From JAXLXE01 sp046328115 (GTDB lineage Bacteria > Chloroflexota > UBA6077 > JACCZL01): DNA of 64,000 bases. The stretch covers positions 2,604,001 through 2,668,000 of the forward strand of contig JAXLXE010000001.1 of NCBI GenBank assembly GCA_046328115.1, read 5' to 3'. The notes below the pieces were generated by a model. The model saw only the letters and a program-made list of their open reading frames with translations, made no database searches and had not been told where the DNA came from. Shown one piece after another: positions 17,197 through 25,260 of the stretch; the first letter of the stretch is position 1; every line of letters starts with the position of its first letter. The position numbers and the translations under genes were made by a program.

Positions 17197-17325
17197 TCAG
17201 TCCAGCACCGGCAGGTCCACGTCAGTCAACAGCGGATCCCCGCCTGCCAGGCCTTCCAGATCCAGTGCTGTCGTGAGATCACCGTACTCAGCTCCTGATG
17301 CCGCCAGGTCCAGATCCAGTCTCAT
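17197..17325 (-). CDS. Putative 42-residue acidic peptide
   Basis: Small open frame with ATG at 17325 and TGA at 17197-17199. GGAAGGAG lies nine bases before the ATG, one of the best ribosome sites in the window. The peptide starts MRLDLDLAASG, continues with EYGDLTTALDLEG and ends TDVDLPVLD; it is very rich in Asp and Leu with no Cys, Lys or His. It precedes the oxidoreductase by 37 bases on the same strand. I do not recognise the family. It could be a short regulatory peptide, a binding tag or a modified-peptide precursor; all are guesses. Confidence 0.45.
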   Translation of the reverse strand: MRLDLDLAASGAEYGDLTTALDLEGLAGGDPLLTDVDLPVLD

Positions 17326-17490
17326 GACTTGCCGCTCCTTCCTGCCCGTTTCTGCTCTTCCACGCGCGCTCTCTGGGCTTCACTGCTGAATACGCCGACT
17401 ACCCCCCGGCCGGATGCACTCCTCTCGACGCGTCTGTCACGTCCGGCGTACGCTCACGTCGCCACACATCTCCGCCAACAGGTGCACACC

Positions 17491-18363
17491 ATGACGCTCC
17501 GCGGAATCCTGCCCGTCCTCGCCACACCCTTCGACCCCTCGGGGGAGATCGTGGAACAAGACGTCCGGCGCCTCGTGAACGCCATGATCGAGGTCGGGGT
17601 GCACGGGCTCGCGGCCGTCGGCGAGGCCAGCGAGTCCTCCAAGATGACCCGCGACGAGCGCTGCCGCCTGGCCGAGATAGTGTTTGATGAGGCCCGCGGG
17701 CGCGTGCCGATCATCGTCGGTGTCAGCGCCCCCAACGCTCGCGAGAGCGCCATCCTGGCAGAACACGCCGGCGCGTTGGGCGCTGCCGCGGTGTTCCTGC
17801 TGCCGCCGACCAGCGCCAGCTACCCAGACACATTTGCCGCCATGCGCCGCGTGGCAGACGCCGGCAGCGCCCCGGTCATGCTGCAGGACCTGTACTACCC
17901 CATGACCGTGGAGACGATCGCGCGGCTAGTCAGGGAAGAGCCCAGGATCGCCTACGTCAAGGAGGAGATCCTCCTGCCCGGTATCGCCACGCTGAAGATG
18001 AGTCAGATCCACGCCGCCACGGCAGGAAAGCTCGCCATGCTCGGCGGCCGCGGCGGCCAGGCGCTCATCAGCGAGCTTCGCCGCGGAGCTGTGGCCTCGA
18101 TGCCGGCCTGCCTCGGCGCGTCCGGCCTGGTCAAAGCCTACAACGCCTACGCTGCGGGGGCCTTCGATCAAGCGGACCGCGAGTTCTCCCGCGTTGCGCC
18201 GATCTTGCTCTGGCGGGCGCAGTATGGCCAGCTCATCGTCAAGGCCTATCTCAAGGAGATTGGCGTGTTCTCGCACGCCGCGGTGCGCGAGCCGTCCGAG
18301 GCCGCACCAGACGCCATCGACATCGGCGAGGTGATGAAGGCCGTCGCCTTCGCCGAGGCCTGA
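17491..18363 (+). CDS. Dihydrodipicolinate synthase family aldolase/dehydratase
   Basis: 290-residue class I (Schiff-base) lyase of the DapA/NAL superfamily, normal length. The substrate-binding loop reads VGEASESSK (43-51) instead of the GTTGE of true DapA, the catalytic tyrosine is in LYYPMT (135/136), and the Schiff-base lysine is K157 in IAYVKEE. The altered loop argues against lysine biosynthesis and for a sugar-acid, hydroxyproline-type or keto-acid substrate. The start is ATG 17491; the open frame further upstream has no similarity. The gene is divergent from the small-peptide gene. Confidence 0.88.
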   Translation: MTLRGILPVLATPFDPSGEIVEQDVRRLVNAMIEVGVHGLAAVGEASESSKMTRDERCRLAEIVFDEARGRVPIIVGVSAPNARESAILAEHAGALGAAAVFLLPPTSASYPDTFAAMRRVADAGSAPVMLQDLYYPMTVETIARLVREEPRIAYVKEEILLPGIATLKMSQIHAATAGKLAMLGGRGGQALISELRRGAVASMPACLGASGLVKAYNAYAAGAFDQADREFSRVAPILLWRAQYGQLIVKAYLKEIGVFSHAAVREPSEAAPDAIDIGEVMKAVAFAEA

Positions 18364-18423
18364 CGCCGCACCGTCGCGGCGTTACGTCCACCCCGGCAAC
18401 CGCGCGATGCAGGCGCCCGTTAT

Positions 18424-18434
18424 GCGTTCGTGAC
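18424..18434 (+). promoter_or_regulatory. GCGTTCGTGAC motif before the mannanase gene
   Basis: Single copy of a sequence that also occurs, in close variants, as direct repeats before two other secreted-protein genes (10906-10924 and 33741-33772). It lies 37 bases before ATG 18471 in a position suited to a promoter or operator. Role inferred only from recurrence. Confidence 0.3.
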
Positions 18435-18470
18435 ACCGGCTGGGCATCAGCCCGCCGGTCCGGAGCGCGG

Positions 18471-19616
18471 ATGCGGCGTGTCTATCGGCTGATATTGGGT
18501 GTCATGCTGTTTACCACAGCGTGGTCCGTGGCAGATCTGCTCCCGCCCGCGTCGCCCGCCCAGGCGGCCCCGTCCGACTGTGACGCGAGCCTGCCCGGTG
18601 CTGGGAGCGTCTACTTCGGCGGGTGGATCCCGGCCGCGCTTGACAACCCCAAGACCCCGAGATCCCAGGATCCTCTGGGCCGGTTCGAGGAGATCGCTGG
18701 GAAACGCGTCTCCATCCTGCAACGCTGGGAGCATTGGGGCCTCGGCCCCGGCGGGCGCGTGGACATTAAGTGGCTCAGACGTGTCACGGAGGCCGGCGCG
18801 CTTCCCATGATCACGTGGGTCCCCTGGAACCCCACCATCAAGAAACCAGAGTTCCAGCGTGGCTTCCTGCTCAAAGACATCGCGGCCGGCAGGTTCGACT
18901 CCTACATCTCCGACATCGCGTCCGAAGTCGCGGAGTGGAACGGCCCCATCTTTATCCGCTGGGCCCAGGAGATGAACGGCACCTGGTACCCATGGGGCAA
19001 GCACCAGAACGACCCGGCTGACTACATCGCCGCATGGCGGCACATCCACGAAATCTTCCAGCGCAAGGGCGCCACCCAGGTGACCTGGGTGTGGAACCCC
19101 AGTGAGAAGAACCACCCGGAGTCGCTGGGCCTCTGGTACCCAGGTGATGACTACGTGGATTGGGTGGCGGTGGACGGCTACAACTGGGACGACGCCAACT
19201 ACTGGAAAGACGAGTCTGGCAACACCTGGCGCACGCCGGAGCAGGTCTGGGCTCCGAGCTTTGATGACATTACCACCTTCGTGGGCCGCGAGAAACCGTG
19301 GATGATCGCGGAGACCGCCACGCCCGAGCGGAGGGGTGAGCCCGGCAAGAAGGCCTCCTGGATCTGCGACGCGTTCAGGCGCACCATCCCCGAGCGCTTC
19401 CCCCGGGTGAAGGCCGTCATGTGGTTCCAGCAGCCCACTGACGAGGGCGGCAAGCCTTTTGGCTGGCAGGCTGACACGTCCGGGGCCAGTCGCGAGGCGT
19501 TCGCGCGGGCCGTGGAGCCAGGGTTCTACGTCACTGACATCGCCGACGCGATACGTCGGCTAGGTCGCGCCCGCATACCTGAGCCTTCTGTATTGCTGGC
19601 GTTACCCGCCAGCTAG
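18471..19616 (+). CDS. Secreted glycoside hydrolase, GH26 (beta-mannanase type)
   Basis: 381 residues. A signal peptide (about 1-32, ending near AQAAPSDC) is followed by a (beta/alpha)8 barrel. The acid/base glutamate is E167 in FIRWAQEMNGTWYPW, the GH26 hallmark, and the nucleophile is E281 in WMIAETATPE. Conserved WVPWNP and VDGYNW substrate-site strands are present. GH26 enzymes cut beta-mannan or mixed-linkage glucans; stand-alone secreted copies also occur with exopolysaccharide systems. No carbohydrate-binding module is attached. Confidence 0.9.
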   Translation: MRRVYRLILGVMLFTTAWSVADLLPPASPAQAAPSDCDASLPGAGSVYFGGWIPAALDNPKTPRSQDPLGRFEEIAGKRVSILQRWEHWGLGPGGRVDIKWLRRVTEAGALPMITWVPWNPTIKKPEFQRGFLLKDIAAGRFDSYISDIASEVAEWNGPIFIRWAQEMNGTWYPWGKHQNDPADYIAAWRHIHEIFQRKGATQVTWVWNPSEKNHPESLGLWYPGDDYVDWVAVDGYNWDDANYWKDESGNTWRTPEQVWAPSFDDITTFVGREKPWMIAETATPERRGEPGKKASWICDAFRRTIPERFPRVKAVMWFQQPTDEGGKPFGWQADTSGASREAFARAVEPGFYVTDIADAIRRLGRARIPEPSVLLALPAS

Positions 19617-19647
19617 CGCACACCAGATCAGGCTGCTCATCGCCCGC

Positions 19648-19671
19648 GGACGACCGCTGCGTCGGTCGTCC
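19648..19671 (+). terminator. Hairpin after the GH26 gene
   Basis: GGACGACC (19648-19655) and GGTCGTCC (19664-19671) pair perfectly over eight bases around an eight-base loop, 31 bases after the mannanase stop. There is no U tract, so termination would be Rho-assisted. Confidence 0.5.
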
Positions 19672-19756
19672 CTCGCGCGCTTCCAGGCCCGTTCATATGG
19701 TCCGGAGGCAAGTCCGTGGAACGGGGGCCGCGATCCCGCCTCTCCGAGGTACAGCG

Positions 19757-22216
19757 ATGCGCACTTCCGCGTTCCAGTGGATTATTGGCCTGTATTGCGC
19801 AGCGCTTGGCTCGCTCATGCTGGTTGCACCGCATCAGTTCGCGGGGCCGGCGTACGCGCTCGTGGAGGACGGACTGCCCATCTGGGGCAGCAGCCTGTTG
19901 ACCGGCGCGGCGCTGATGATCGCCGCCATCGCGTTTCCCACGTCAGGTAGCTTCCGGTCGGCAGCTTTCATCGTCTCGAGCGCCGGCCTGGCGGCGCTGG
20001 CAATCTCCAGTGGCACGGCCGTGGCCGGGGTCGAAACCACACGCTACGGCGTGCTTGCGTTGGCAAGCTTGGTATGCAGCCGGCGGCCCAGCACCGAGGG
20101 CACGCCTGAACGCGACGCGTTCGAGTTGACGATTGCCACCGCCGCGGGATTGTCCGCAAGCGCCGGACTCCTCGCCGGCTGGGAAATCACGGCCCCAGCG
20201 GGTACTGCGATCAGGGTCGCCATCGTCGCGGCTGCCGTGCTATCTGTAGCCACGTTCGCCATCAACGCGGCGAGCTGGGTCCGGTTCGCCGCGGGAGCGG
20301 CCGTGGGCGTGGGCCTCATCCTCCTGGGACTGCTCGAGGCGCTACCGCCCTGGAGTTGGGTGGATGGCCTGTTCACCTGTGGGCTGGGCGGCTCACTGGC
20401 CGCGTTTCCATGGTTGGGCCGCCGCCTCTGGCACTTCGACGGTTCCACCATGCGCGCACGGTTCGCGCTGTCGCTCGTCACCGCGACCGCGCTGCCGCTG
20501 ATCGTCGCTGTGGCCCTCAACTCCTACCCGGAGGAGCGCGTGGTCGCACAGCGAGCGCTTGAGGTGCATCAGACGCTAGCCGCCACGCTCGCAGATCACG
20601 CGCTCGACTACATCAGCCTGCACCGAGCGGCCGCTGAGACTGTCGCGGCCTCGGCCAGCGCAAAGCCGATCGACCCCGAGGAGCTGACCTCAATGTTCAT
20701 CCACGCCTCGGCCGCGTACTCCGGCGCGCTGCGCTTTGCCGCGATCACCGCGGATGGCGCCTTGATCGCGGACGCAAGCGAAGGCTGGGCGGAGACGTTG
20801 GACCGGGCCGCGCTGGCCGGGCGGGCACTCGCCGCCTCACAGACCCTGGTGGAGTCCGCGCCGCTCGTCGCTGGCGCGGCACCCCAGATGTTGATCGCCG
20901 CGCGCTTCACACCGCGGGGGGATGGTGGCGCCGCCGTGGTGCTGGCCAGGCTCGCCCTCACCGGCCTCGAGGCCGACTTCAAGACTGCCAGCGCCGCGGC
21001 TGGACGCGAGACGGTACTGGTGGATGAAGTGGGACGATCGCTAATCCGCACCCGCGGATCGGCAGCACCAGCCGCAGATCTCTCACACCTTGCCCCGGTC
21101 GCGGCAATCCTCGCCGGCGACACAGGTCCCGGCTCCATGCGCTACACCGCCGGTAGCGTGGAGCGGTTGGCCGGTTACGCGCGGGTCCCAGAACTTGGCT
21201 GGGGGGTGATTGTTGATCGAACCGTGCCTGCCGTGGCGTACACCGCGCGATATCGTCACGACTACTCGTACGGCATCCTGCTGCTCACGATCATCGCGGC
21301 TGGATTCACGGGGGCGATTGCCGCCGATCGACTGGCCCGCCCGCTAGCCGCGTTACGTGACGCCGTAGATCGGCTACGCCAGGGAGATGTGCAGGCGCCG
21401 GTCGCCGCCAGCTCTGTGCTCGAGGTTCGTTCGCTCGCGACGGCGTTTGAAGCCATGCGGGGCAAACTGGTCGATCTCAGCGCGGAGGTCGCAAGGCTCG
21501 AAGCCAGACGCGAGATGGATCGGCTGCAGCGCGAATTCGTGAGCGTTGCGTCGCACGAGTTCAGGACGCCGCTGGCGTCTCTGGTTGGCTTTAGCGAGTT
21601 GTTGCGCGACGAAGACGCCAACCACGACGAGCGCCGGGCGTGGATACGCGCGATCCACGAAGACGCGAACCGCCTCACGGAGCTCGTTGAGGATCTGCTT
21701 GACGTCGCCGCGCTCGAGGAGGGTGGCCAGCGCGTGACGCTGGAGGTGGTGGATCTTTCCGCGCTGATCACATCCTCAATCCAGGCGCGGCAGGCGCTCG
21801 CCACGGGGCACTCCTTCTCGTGCCACATCGATCCGTCGGCAAACCTCGTTCTGGCCGATGGCTTGAAGCTCTCCCAGGTGATCGGCAACCTCATCTCCAA
21901 CGCCACCAAATATTCGCCTGAAGGAGGCGCGATTTGCATCACGGCGTCGCCACACGGCGACAGCGTCCGCGTGTCCGTCTCGGACGAGGGCCTCGGGATC
22001 CCAACCGATGAGATCCCGCGACTCTTCGAGCGATTCCACCGCATCCAGGATGAATCTCGGGAGGGCATCCCGGGGACAGGACTGGGCCTGTACATCTGCG
22101 GCCGGCTCATGAAGCTCCAGGGGGGACGGATCTGGGCGGAAAGCCAGGGACGGGACAGCGGGAGCACATTTCACCTGGAAATCGCCCGCGCGCGAGAAGG
22201 AGCAGGCGTTGTCTGA
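19757..22216 (+). CDS. Membrane sensor histidine kinase
   Basis: 819 residues. The N-terminal 230 residues contain about seven or eight hydrophobic helices, followed by a helix near 240, an extracytoplasmic region of about 240 residues with a Cache-like look, another helix (YGILLLTIIAAGFTGAIAA) and a HAMP linker. The kinase core is complete: H-box VASHEFRTPLASL with phospho-acceptor H600, N-box LISNATKYS, G1 VSDEGLGIP and G2 GTGLGLYI. GAGG lies seven bases before ATG 19757. Its stop overlaps the start of the response regulator by eight bases, so that protein is the likely partner. Confidence 0.93.
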   Translation: MRTSAFQWIIGLYCAALGSLMLVAPHQFAGPAYALVEDGLPIWGSSLLTGAALMIAAIAFPTSGSFRSAAFIVSSAGLAALAISSGTAVAGVETTRYGVLALASLVCSRRPSTEGTPERDAFELTIATAAGLSASAGLLAGWEITAPAGTAIRVAIVAAAVLSVATFAINAASWVRFAAGAAVGVGLILLGLLEALPPWSWVDGLFTCGLGGSLAAFPWLGRRLWHFDGSTMRARFALSLVTATALPLIVAVALNSYPEERVVAQRALEVHQTLAATLADHALDYISLHRAAAETVAASASAKPIDPEELTSMFIHASAAYSGALRFAAITADGALIADASEGWAETLDRAALAGRALAASQTLVESAPLVAGAAPQMLIAARFTPRGDGGAAVVLARLALTGLEADFKTASAAAGRETVLVDEVGRSLIRTRGSAAPAADLSHLAPVAAILAGDTGPGSMRYTAGSVERLAGYARVPELGWGVIVDRTVPAVAYTARYRHDYSYGILLLTIIAAGFTGAIAADRLARPLAALRDAVDRLRQGDVQAPVAASSVLEVRSLATAFEAMRGKLVDLSAEVARLEARREMDRLQREFVSVASHEFRTPLASLVGFSELLRDEDANHDERRAWIRAIHEDANRLTELVEDLLDVAALEEGGQRVTLEVVDLSALITSSIQARQALATGHSFSCHIDPSANLVLADGLKLSQVIGNLISNATKYSPEGGAICITASPHGDSVRVSVSDEGLGIPTDEIPRLFERFHRIQDESREGIPGTGLGLYICGRLMKLQGGRIWAESQGRDSGSTFHLEIARAREGAGVV

Positions 22217-22589
22217 GGCCCCTCTCGTACTCATCGCGGACGATCAACAGACGCTCCGACTGCTGATCCGCGCCTCGCTACGAAACGTGCGCTGCCGGGT
22301 GCTCGAAGCGGCTGACGGCCAGACCGCGCTTCGGCTCGCCCTGAACGAACATCCCGCTCTCGTCATGTTGGACGTGGGCATGCCGAAGCTAGATGGTGTG
22401 GCCGTGTGCCGCGCAATCAGGCAGGACCATCGCACGCGCGACTCGCGCGTGGTCATCCTCACGGCTCGAGCACAGCCGGGTGAGCGCGAACTCGGCTTGC
22501 AGGCTGGCGCGGACGCGTATTTGACCAAGCCATTCCGCCCGGCGGAGCTCCGCGCCATCGTCCAGCGGATGCTCGAGACCACACCCTGA
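22209..22589 (+). CDS. Single-domain response regulator (CheY-like)
   Basis: 126-residue receiver with no output domain. The acidic pocket D11-D12, phospho-acceptor D55 (VMLDVGMPKLDG), T85 (ILTARA) and K107 (LTKPF) are all intact. The TTG start at 22209 overlaps the kinase stop and is preceded by AAGGAG; the stop TGA shares a base with the next gene's ATG. Being wedged between a kinase and a GGDEF-EAL gene, it most likely relays phosphate to control c-di-GMP turnover through protein contact; that link is inference. Confidence 0.93.
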   Translation: MSEAPLVLIADDQQTLRLLIRASLRNVRCRVLEAADGQTALRLALNEHPALVMLDVGMPKLDGVAVCRAIRQDHRTRDSRVVILTARAQPGERELGLQAGADAYLTKPFRPAELRAIVQRMLETTP

Positions 22590-25021
22590 TGGATCCCGCC
22601 CCCCATCCCCAGTCCGAGCACACCGGTCACAGCTCCCACCGGTTAGACAGCCCCGGGCTGAAGAATTCTCTCCTCGACCGCGTACGCCGCGCGGTTCCGA
22701 GCCGAGACAGCGTCGCGCGCGTTGTAGGCGTCCGCACCTGGCTGCTGTTGCCGCTGGTGATAGCGGTCGTCGGATCGGTCTGGCTGTTATCAACATTCCG
22801 TGCGTCGCTGATCCGCGAGGAGGCCGCCAGGGAGGCCGGGGCCATGGCAACTGCCTACCTGGATACCCTCCAGGCCGCGGCCACGACACTGCACGCGGCG
22901 AACCTCCAGCTCGCGCGGACGGCAGCGACGAACGACGCCGTGATTTCCGCCTTACGCGGCGGACCCGGCAACCCTGCTCGATTCAGCGACAGTGCGGAGG
23001 GTCTACCCGCCGCGTTGCTCACCCTGTGTCCCGCCAGGCCAGCCGGGCCCGCGGCGTTGGCATCCGCCCCCGCGGTATGCGCCACCGATGACGTCTCGCC
23101 CAGCATCGAAATCGCCGAAGGCCATCTCCGCTCCATTGCCCGCATGCCGCTCCCAGGAGATCCCGCGGAGATGCTGGTGCGCGTGAGCGAGCTGAGCATC
23201 GAGCGCGACGTAGTCTGGTCCGGGAACGACCTGATCTTCCTGACGGAGGGCGACGTTGCTATCGCGCCGCCGGGCACCGCCATCCCAGACTGGATCGCGG
23301 CGGCCACAGAATCGGGACTGGTCTCAGCGGACTCGATGGCCGCCGCGGCGGCGGAGCACGCCGCCGTCGCCGTGGAACGCCGAGTGGCGGCCGGCCAGCG
23401 AAGCCTGGTGATTGTCCCCACCCTGCCAATAGCAAGCGGTCTCGGACTTCGAAACTCGCCTTACAAAGGCGCCGCCGTGGCAGTGCTTGTCTGCCTCCTG
23501 TTGTACTGGGTCATTCGGGATATCCAGACCAAACTTCGGTCAATGATCGCGGCTACCGACGAGATGATCGCCGGGAACTACTCATTCCGACTGCCGCCAA
23601 GCCCCATCCACGAACTGAACCAGCTCGGCCAATCCGTGAACCGGCTGGCGGAGCAAATCGAGATACACGTGGGCGAGCTCGTCAGCCAGGCCTTCTACGA
23701 TTCGCTGACTGGGCTGCCGAACCGTGCTCTGCTCGTGGATCGACTGGCACACGCGGTCGCCCGGCGCTCAGCGGACGGCGCGGGCGTGGCCGTGCTCTTC
23801 TTGGACCTGGATAACTTCAAACTTGTCAACGACAGCCTGGGCCACGCGATGGGCGATCGCCTGCTGGTCGCGGTCGCGGACAGACTGCAATCCTGCGTCC
23901 GCCCTGAGGACACGGTGGCGCGCCTGGGGGGCGACGAGTTCACGGTGGTCCTGGAAGACGTGCAAACGGTGAACGACGCCATCCGCGTGGCGCGGCGGAT
24001 TGTCGAACGCCTCCATAGCCCTGTCTCGCTGGCCGGTAGAGACGTATTCTGCTCCGCGAGCATTGGCATCGCCCTGAGCCTCACCGACGGATGTGGCACG
24101 GATGTCTTGCTACGCAACGCCGACATGGCGATGTACCGTGCCAAGGGCCAGGGAAAAGACCAGTACGCCGTGTTCGACGAAGAAATGAACCGCATGTGCC
24201 AGGATCGTCTATCCCTGGAGACAGATCTCCGAGCCGCCGTAGAGCGTGATGAAATGCACGTGCTGTACCAGCCGGTCGTTCGGCTGGACACGGGTACGAT
24301 TGAGCAGGTCGAAGCGCTCGTGCGATGGCAGCGGTGCGATGGTCAGCTCATGTCGCCAAAGGACTTCATACCAGTCGCGGAAGAGAACGGGCTCATCATC
24401 CCTCTGGGACAGCGCGTTCTGGAAGTTGCGAGTCAGCACGTTGCCGACTGGCGATCACGATTTCCCGCGGCCGCGAATCTATCCCTCAACGTGAATCTCT
24501 CCGCCCGCCAGCTCTCTCACAGACCACTCGTGGCCGAAGTCGGCAGCGTCCTGCGAAGCTCGGGGCTGGAGCCATCCGCGCTCAAGCTTGAGATCACCGA
24601 GTCCGCCATGATGTCAGATGCGGAGTCCACCATCTCGCTGCTGCGGGACTTGCGACAACTCGGCGTTCAACTCGCCGTGGATGACTTTGGCACCGGCTAC
24701 TCGTCCCTGGCGTATCTCCGCCGGTTCCCCATCAACATCCTAAAGGTTGATCAGTCGTTCGTGGCACGTCTCGGGGTAGACGCCGAGGATGATGCGATTG
24801 TCTCCGCAATCATCAACCTCGGCCTCACCCTGGGTCTGACCACGATCGCGGAAGGCGTGGAGACCGTGGAGCAGGCCCGCAGACTCAGCCGCCTTGGGTG
24901 TACCCTGGCTCAGGGCTACCTCTACTCCCGACCGCTCTCGGCAGAGCGCCTTGAAGAGCTGCTCTATCGAGGGGGGTCACTCGCGCCGGACGCTGACCTC
25001 CCCCAACGCGAGGCAGCCTAG
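22589..25021 (+). CDS. GGDEF-EAL c-di-GMP turnover protein with HAMP, membrane-bound
   Basis: 810 residues. Order: cytoplasmic tail, helix (about 52-72), extracytoplasmic sensor of about 200 residues with two cysteines, helix, HAMP, GGDEF, EAL. The cyclase motif is intact (GGDEF, 447-451) with the product-inhibition site RPED five residues before it. The phosphodiesterase motifs are also intact: EALVRW from E575, NLSARQL, EITESAMM, DDFGTGYSS, AEGVET. So both making and breaking c-di-GMP are possible. The ATG overlaps the response regulator stop (TGATG), giving tight coupling. Confidence 0.95.
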   Translation: MDPAPHPQSEHTGHSSHRLDSPGLKNSLLDRVRRAVPSRDSVARVVGVRTWLLLPLVIAVVGSVWLLSTFRASLIREEAAREAGAMATAYLDTLQAAATTLHAANLQLARTAATNDAVISALRGGPGNPARFSDSAEGLPAALLTLCPARPAGPAALASAPAVCATDDVSPSIEIAEGHLRSIARMPLPGDPAEMLVRVSELSIERDVVWSGNDLIFLTEGDVAIAPPGTAIPDWIAAATESGLVSADSMAAAAAEHAAVAVERRVAAGQRSLVIVPTLPIASGLGLRNSPYKGAAVAVLVCLLLYWVIRDIQTKLRSMIAATDEMIAGNYSFRLPPSPIHELNQLGQSVNRLAEQIEIHVGELVSQAFYDSLTGLPNRALLVDRLAHAVARRSADGAGVAVLFLDLDNFKLVNDSLGHAMGDRLLVAVADRLQSCVRPEDTVARLGGDEFTVVLEDVQTVNDAIRVARRIVERLHSPVSLAGRDVFCSASIGIALSLTDGCGTDVLLRNADMAMYRAKGQGKDQYAVFDEEMNRMCQDRLSLETDLRAAVERDEMHVLYQPVVRLDTGTIEQVEALVRWQRCDGQLMSPKDFIPVAEENGLIIPLGQRVLEVASQHVADWRSRFPAAANLSLNVNLSARQLSHRPLVAEVGSVLRSSGLEPSALKLEITESAMMSDAESTISLLRDLRQLGVQLAVDDFGTGYSSLAYLRRFPINILKVDQSFVARLGVDAEDDAIVSAIINLGLTLGLTTIAEGVETVEQARRLSRLGCTLAQGYLYSRPLSAERLEELLYRGGSLAPDADLPQREAA

Positions 25022-25260
25022 CCCACAGCCGCGTACCATCTGCACAGCCTCTACCACCCTGGGCTGAGCATTCGCCAATCACTTCCGTGTGTCTGCAAGC
25101 GTTAATCCAGATGCGGCCCGGAATCACCCGCTTCCCATTGAGCCCATCGGCGGCAGCAAGCGCGGAAGCGAACCCAACCCGAGTCGTCAGGGGGGACCAA
25201 TGCAGCCCGCCGACCTGGGCTACCTGTTCGCGGTGATTGTGTAATGCGTCGCGAGGTCAC
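25022..25260 (+). promoter_or_regulatory. Leader region between the two GGDEF-EAL genes
   Basis: About 240 bases without a long gene. GCTTCC (about 25130) can pair with GGAAGC (about 25165) around a purine-rich internal region, and CAGCCC with GGGCTAC forms another short stem near 25203-25225. A 14-codon open frame starts at ATG 25200 behind GGGGGG and ends at TAA 25242-25244, reading MQPADLGYLFAVIV. The size and structure suggest that the second paralog has its own controlled expression. Confidence 0.35.

Noticed and set aside
19697..19756. Cobalamin-riboswitch-like stretch before the kinase gene (GCCGCGATCCCGCC)
   Set aside because: Only a short match to the B12-box-like CCCGC region; the other conserved blocks are missing, and the gene is not a B12 or cobalt gene.
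21262..22167. 301-codon minus-strand frame opposite the histidine kinase core
   Set aside because: Ser/Arg-rich shadow of a highly conserved kinase domain.
24885..25127. Minus-strand 80-codon frame near the end of the first GGDEF-EAL gene
   Set aside because: Overlaps the conserved end of the EAL domain and has no similarity or ribosome site.
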